Origin: Candidatus Methanomethylophilaceae archaeon
Lineage (GTDB): Archaea > Thermoplasmatota > Thermoplasmata > Methanomassiliicoccales > Methanomethylophilaceae
Direction: 5' to 3'
Length of the DNA: 6,314 bases
Assembly (NCBI GenBank): GCA_017455785.1
Contig: JAFSYZ010000017.1
Span: forward strand, 1-6,314
In this document: piece by piece, positions 5,139 to 6,314 of the stretch
Layout: each line of letters opens with the position of its first letter
Numbering within the stretch: the stretch's first letter is position 1
Translations under genes and position numbers: made by a program
The notes under the pieces: generated by a model
Databases searched by the model: none
The model's input: only the letters and a program-made list of their open reading frames with translations
Told to the model about the DNA's origin: nothing

Positions 5139-6314
5139 ATGATGAAAACGCTGAAGATGGAACTCGAACCCACAGGCATCCAAAGGAATACTTTGGATGC
5201 CCACATAGATGGTTTGAGGTACGTCTACAATGCGATCATCACGGCCTGCAAGATCACTTACAGGAATACAGGAGAACTGCCGTCCAAGTTCGATTTATAC
5301 AACCTGTGCACCAGGTTCAGGAACAATGTACCGTTCGTTAAGGAACTGCACAGCACGGCTGTGCAGTATACTGTCGATTGTGCCCTGCAGGCATGCAGGG
5401 CATGCCTGGAGTACAATATTAAGAAAAGGAAGGATAGTGCGAACGATACGGATGATTCCAGCTCTGATGTACAAGCCATAGGTGCTTCACATTTCCCGAG
5501 ATACAGGAAGAGGGGACAGATCGACACATATGGTTTCCTTTCCAACAAATACTTCGACTTGGTCTACGAGATGAATGCCAACGGCAAGATGAAGAGGAGA
5601 TTGAAACTCGGAAAAGTCAAGGGGACCATCAGATGCTACAACCAGCGTACGAAGCTCGACGGCATTCCCAAGACGATACGCATCACAAGGAAGGACATGG
5701 GCACCCATTACCGTTATTTCGCATCAATTTCCTATGAAGCGGTATGCAGAGGGGACATCCACATCGGCCGTCCCGAGAGGACGGTCGGGGTGGATGTCGG
5801 CATATCGAACATGGCCGCACTTTCCGACGGTACGATATTCCCAAACGATCGCATCTATTCCAGGAAGGAGAAGGAGATCCAGAGATTGGGAAGGAGACTG
5901 TCGTCTGCTAAAAGTACACAGGACGTCCCCAAACAGAAGAAGATTATCAACCACATCAATCATCTATATGAAAGGATACACAACATAAGAAGGAATTCGA
6001 TCGAAACGATCTCCAGGGATATTGTGGACAATTACGACAACATCTGCATGGAGGATCTCTCCGTAAAAGGTCTCAAAAGTATATCACAAAACAAAGGTAT
6101 GAGGAAATCATATGATGACGCATCATTGGGAAGACTGAGGACGAGGATCGCCTACAAGGCTGAGAGTGCTGGTCGGCGCATCATCTTGGTCGATCCAAGG
6201 GACACGTCCCAAATATGTTCGGGGTGCGGAGCATACGTGCACAAGGACCTGTCGGTCCGTGTGCACATATGTCCCCAATGCGGTCTGTCCATAGACAGGG
6301 ATATCAACGCGGCA
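5139..6314 (+). CDS. tnpB: TnpB family RNA-guided endonuclease / IS200-IS605-type accessory protein, 3' end outside window
   Basis: An uninterrupted frame of 392 codons runs from tandem ATG ATG (5139) to the window edge. The N-terminus (LKMELEPTGIQRNTLDAHI then GLRYVYN, residues 5-31) is the usual TnpB opening. A G-x-P-R-x-R-K-R-type segment lies at 118-125 (HFPRYRKR). The RuvC core is intact where visible: D219 in GVDVGISNMAALSDG, E305 in ICMEDLSVKGL, and the DRDINAA block at 386-392. A four-cysteine zinc finger is formed by C360, C363, C378 and C381. A basic helical stretch (242-296) separates the first two catalytic blocks, as in the family. TnpB proteins use a guide RNA (reRNA/omegaRNA) from the element's right end to cut DNA. 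No tnpA is seen in the 433 bp upstream, so this may be an IS1341-like, tnpB-only element. Codon choice (many AGG, ATA) resembles the cob genes. Probably only a few dozen residues are missing. Confidence 0.93.
   Translation, partial: MMKTLKMELEPTGIQRNTLDAHIDGLRYVYNAIITACKITYRNTGELPSKFDLYNLCTRFRNNVPFVKELHSTAVQYTVDCALQACRACLEYNIKKRKDSANDTDDSSSDVQAIGASHFPRYRKRGQIDTYGFLSNKYFDLVYEMNANGKMKRRLKLGKVKGTIRCYNQRTKLDGIPKTIRITRKDMGTHYRYFASISYEAVCRGDIHIGRPERTVGVDVGISNMAALSDGTIFPNDRIYSRKEKEIQRLGRRLSSAKSTQDVPKQKKIINHINHLYERIHNIRRNSIETISRDIVDNYDNICMEDLSVKGLKSISQNKGMRKSYDDASLGRLRTRIAYKAESAGRRIILVDPRDTSQICSGCGAYVHKDLSVRVHICPQCGLSIDRDINAA
5175..5201 (+). repeat. Perfect 11-bp hairpin in codons 13-21 of tnpB
   Basis: GGCATCCAAAG (5175-5185) and CTTTGGATGCC (5191-5201) are exact complements around the loop GAATA. 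In the mRNA this would form a stable stem beginning 36 nt after the start codon. It encodes G-I-Q-R-N-T-L-D-A, part of the conserved N-terminal helix. Confidence 0.8.
5345..5367 (+). repeat. Perfect 10-bp hairpin inside tnpB (codons 69-77)
   Basis: ACTGCACAGC (5345-5354) and GCTGTGCAGT (5358-5367) are exact complements around the 3-nt loop ACG. Confidence 0.75.
5381..5408 (+). repeat. Two overlapping, mutually exclusive hairpins inside tnpB (codons 81-90)
   Basis: TGCCCTGC (5381-5388) pairs with GCAGGGCA (5395-5402) around a 6-nt loop. Alternatively CAGGCATGC (5388-5396) pairs with GCATGCCTG (5400-5408) around the loop AGG. The two stems share bases and cannot coexist. Confidence 0.7.
5765..5787 (+). 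repeat. Inverted repeat inside tnpB just before the first RuvC block
   Basis: CGGCCGTCC (5765-5773) and GGACGGTCG (5779-5787) pair over nine positions with one G-T wobble around the loop CGAGA. It encodes residues 209-217, ending two codons before catalytic D219. Confidence 0.5.
6237..6266 (+). repeat. Near-perfect 30-nt hairpin in the zinc-finger region of tnpB, candidate guide-RNA element
   Basis: GTGCACA (6237-6243) pairs with TGTGCAC (6260-6266) and GGACC (6245-6249) with GGTCC (6254-6258), leaving one A/G mismatch and the loop TGTC: 12 of 13 possible pairs. It codes for residues 367-376 between the two cysteine pairs. In characterised IS200/IS605 elements the guide RNA overlaps the 3' end of tnpB, so this may be part of it. 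That is an inference. Confidence 0.6.

Larger units (their letters stand above)
5139..6314 (+). mobile_element. IS200/IS605-superfamily (IS1341-like) element, partial; minimum extent
   Basis: The element is defined by tnpB alone. Its left end lies upstream of 5139, possibly among the repeats at 4862-5059, and its right end with the expected guide-RNA scaffold is beyond the window. IS200/IS605 elements make no target duplication and lack terminal inverted repeats, so the boundary cannot be set without an empty-site comparison. Confidence 0.6.

Noticed and set aside
5258..5708. Minus-strand open frames opposite tnpB
   Set aside because: The plus strand carries an intact TnpB with all family blocks; the antisense frames have no recognisable domains.

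Overview
The window looks archaeal and carries the late (nucleotide-loop assembly and salvage) part of cobalamin biosynthesis, followed by the start of a TnpB-type mobile element. Archaeal markers are CobY in place of bacterial CobU, the amidohydrolase CbiZ, the archaeal CobT-like family, and AT-rich TATA boxes about 26 bp from start codons. A corrinoid-dependent methanogen, perhaps of the Methanomassiliicoccales, fits the gene set and protein flavour. That placement is an impression and rests on no search.

Layout. Positions 1-367 (+) hold the 3' end of a CobT-like gene. It converges on, and overlaps by 17 bp, a five-gene minus-strand operon that is transcribed from about 4705 down to 351 in the order cobD, cbiB, cbiZ, cobS, cobY. 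The operon is very compact: gaps are 4 nt (cobD/cbiB) and 3 nt (cobS/cobY), and the other junctions overlap by 1 nt (TGATG) and 4 nt (ATGA). Each internal gene has a Shine-Dalgarno sequence lying in or next to the end of the preceding gene. Positions 4706-5138 are a 433-bp divergent intergenic region with two promoters and an unusual set of direct and inverted repeats. From 5139 (+) an uninterrupted TnpB frame runs off the window edge.

How the genes work together. CobD makes aminopropanol phosphate from threonine phosphate. CbiZ trims salvaged cobinamide to cobyric acid. CbiB joins the two to give cobinamide phosphate. CobY activates this with GTP, and the membrane enzyme CobS adds the lower-ligand nucleoside. 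CobT-like proteins are linked to lower-ligand activation. Corrinoid adenosyltransferase, CbiP and the final phosphatase are not in the window.

The most unusual signals are non-coding. Several strong perfect or near-perfect inverted repeats lie inside tnpB, including a 30-nt one in the zinc-finger region where a guide RNA (reRNA/omegaRNA) could begin. A repeated TAAGTGAGAACAAG-type motif and a second duplicated module occupy the intergenic region. No wholly new protein system is visible.
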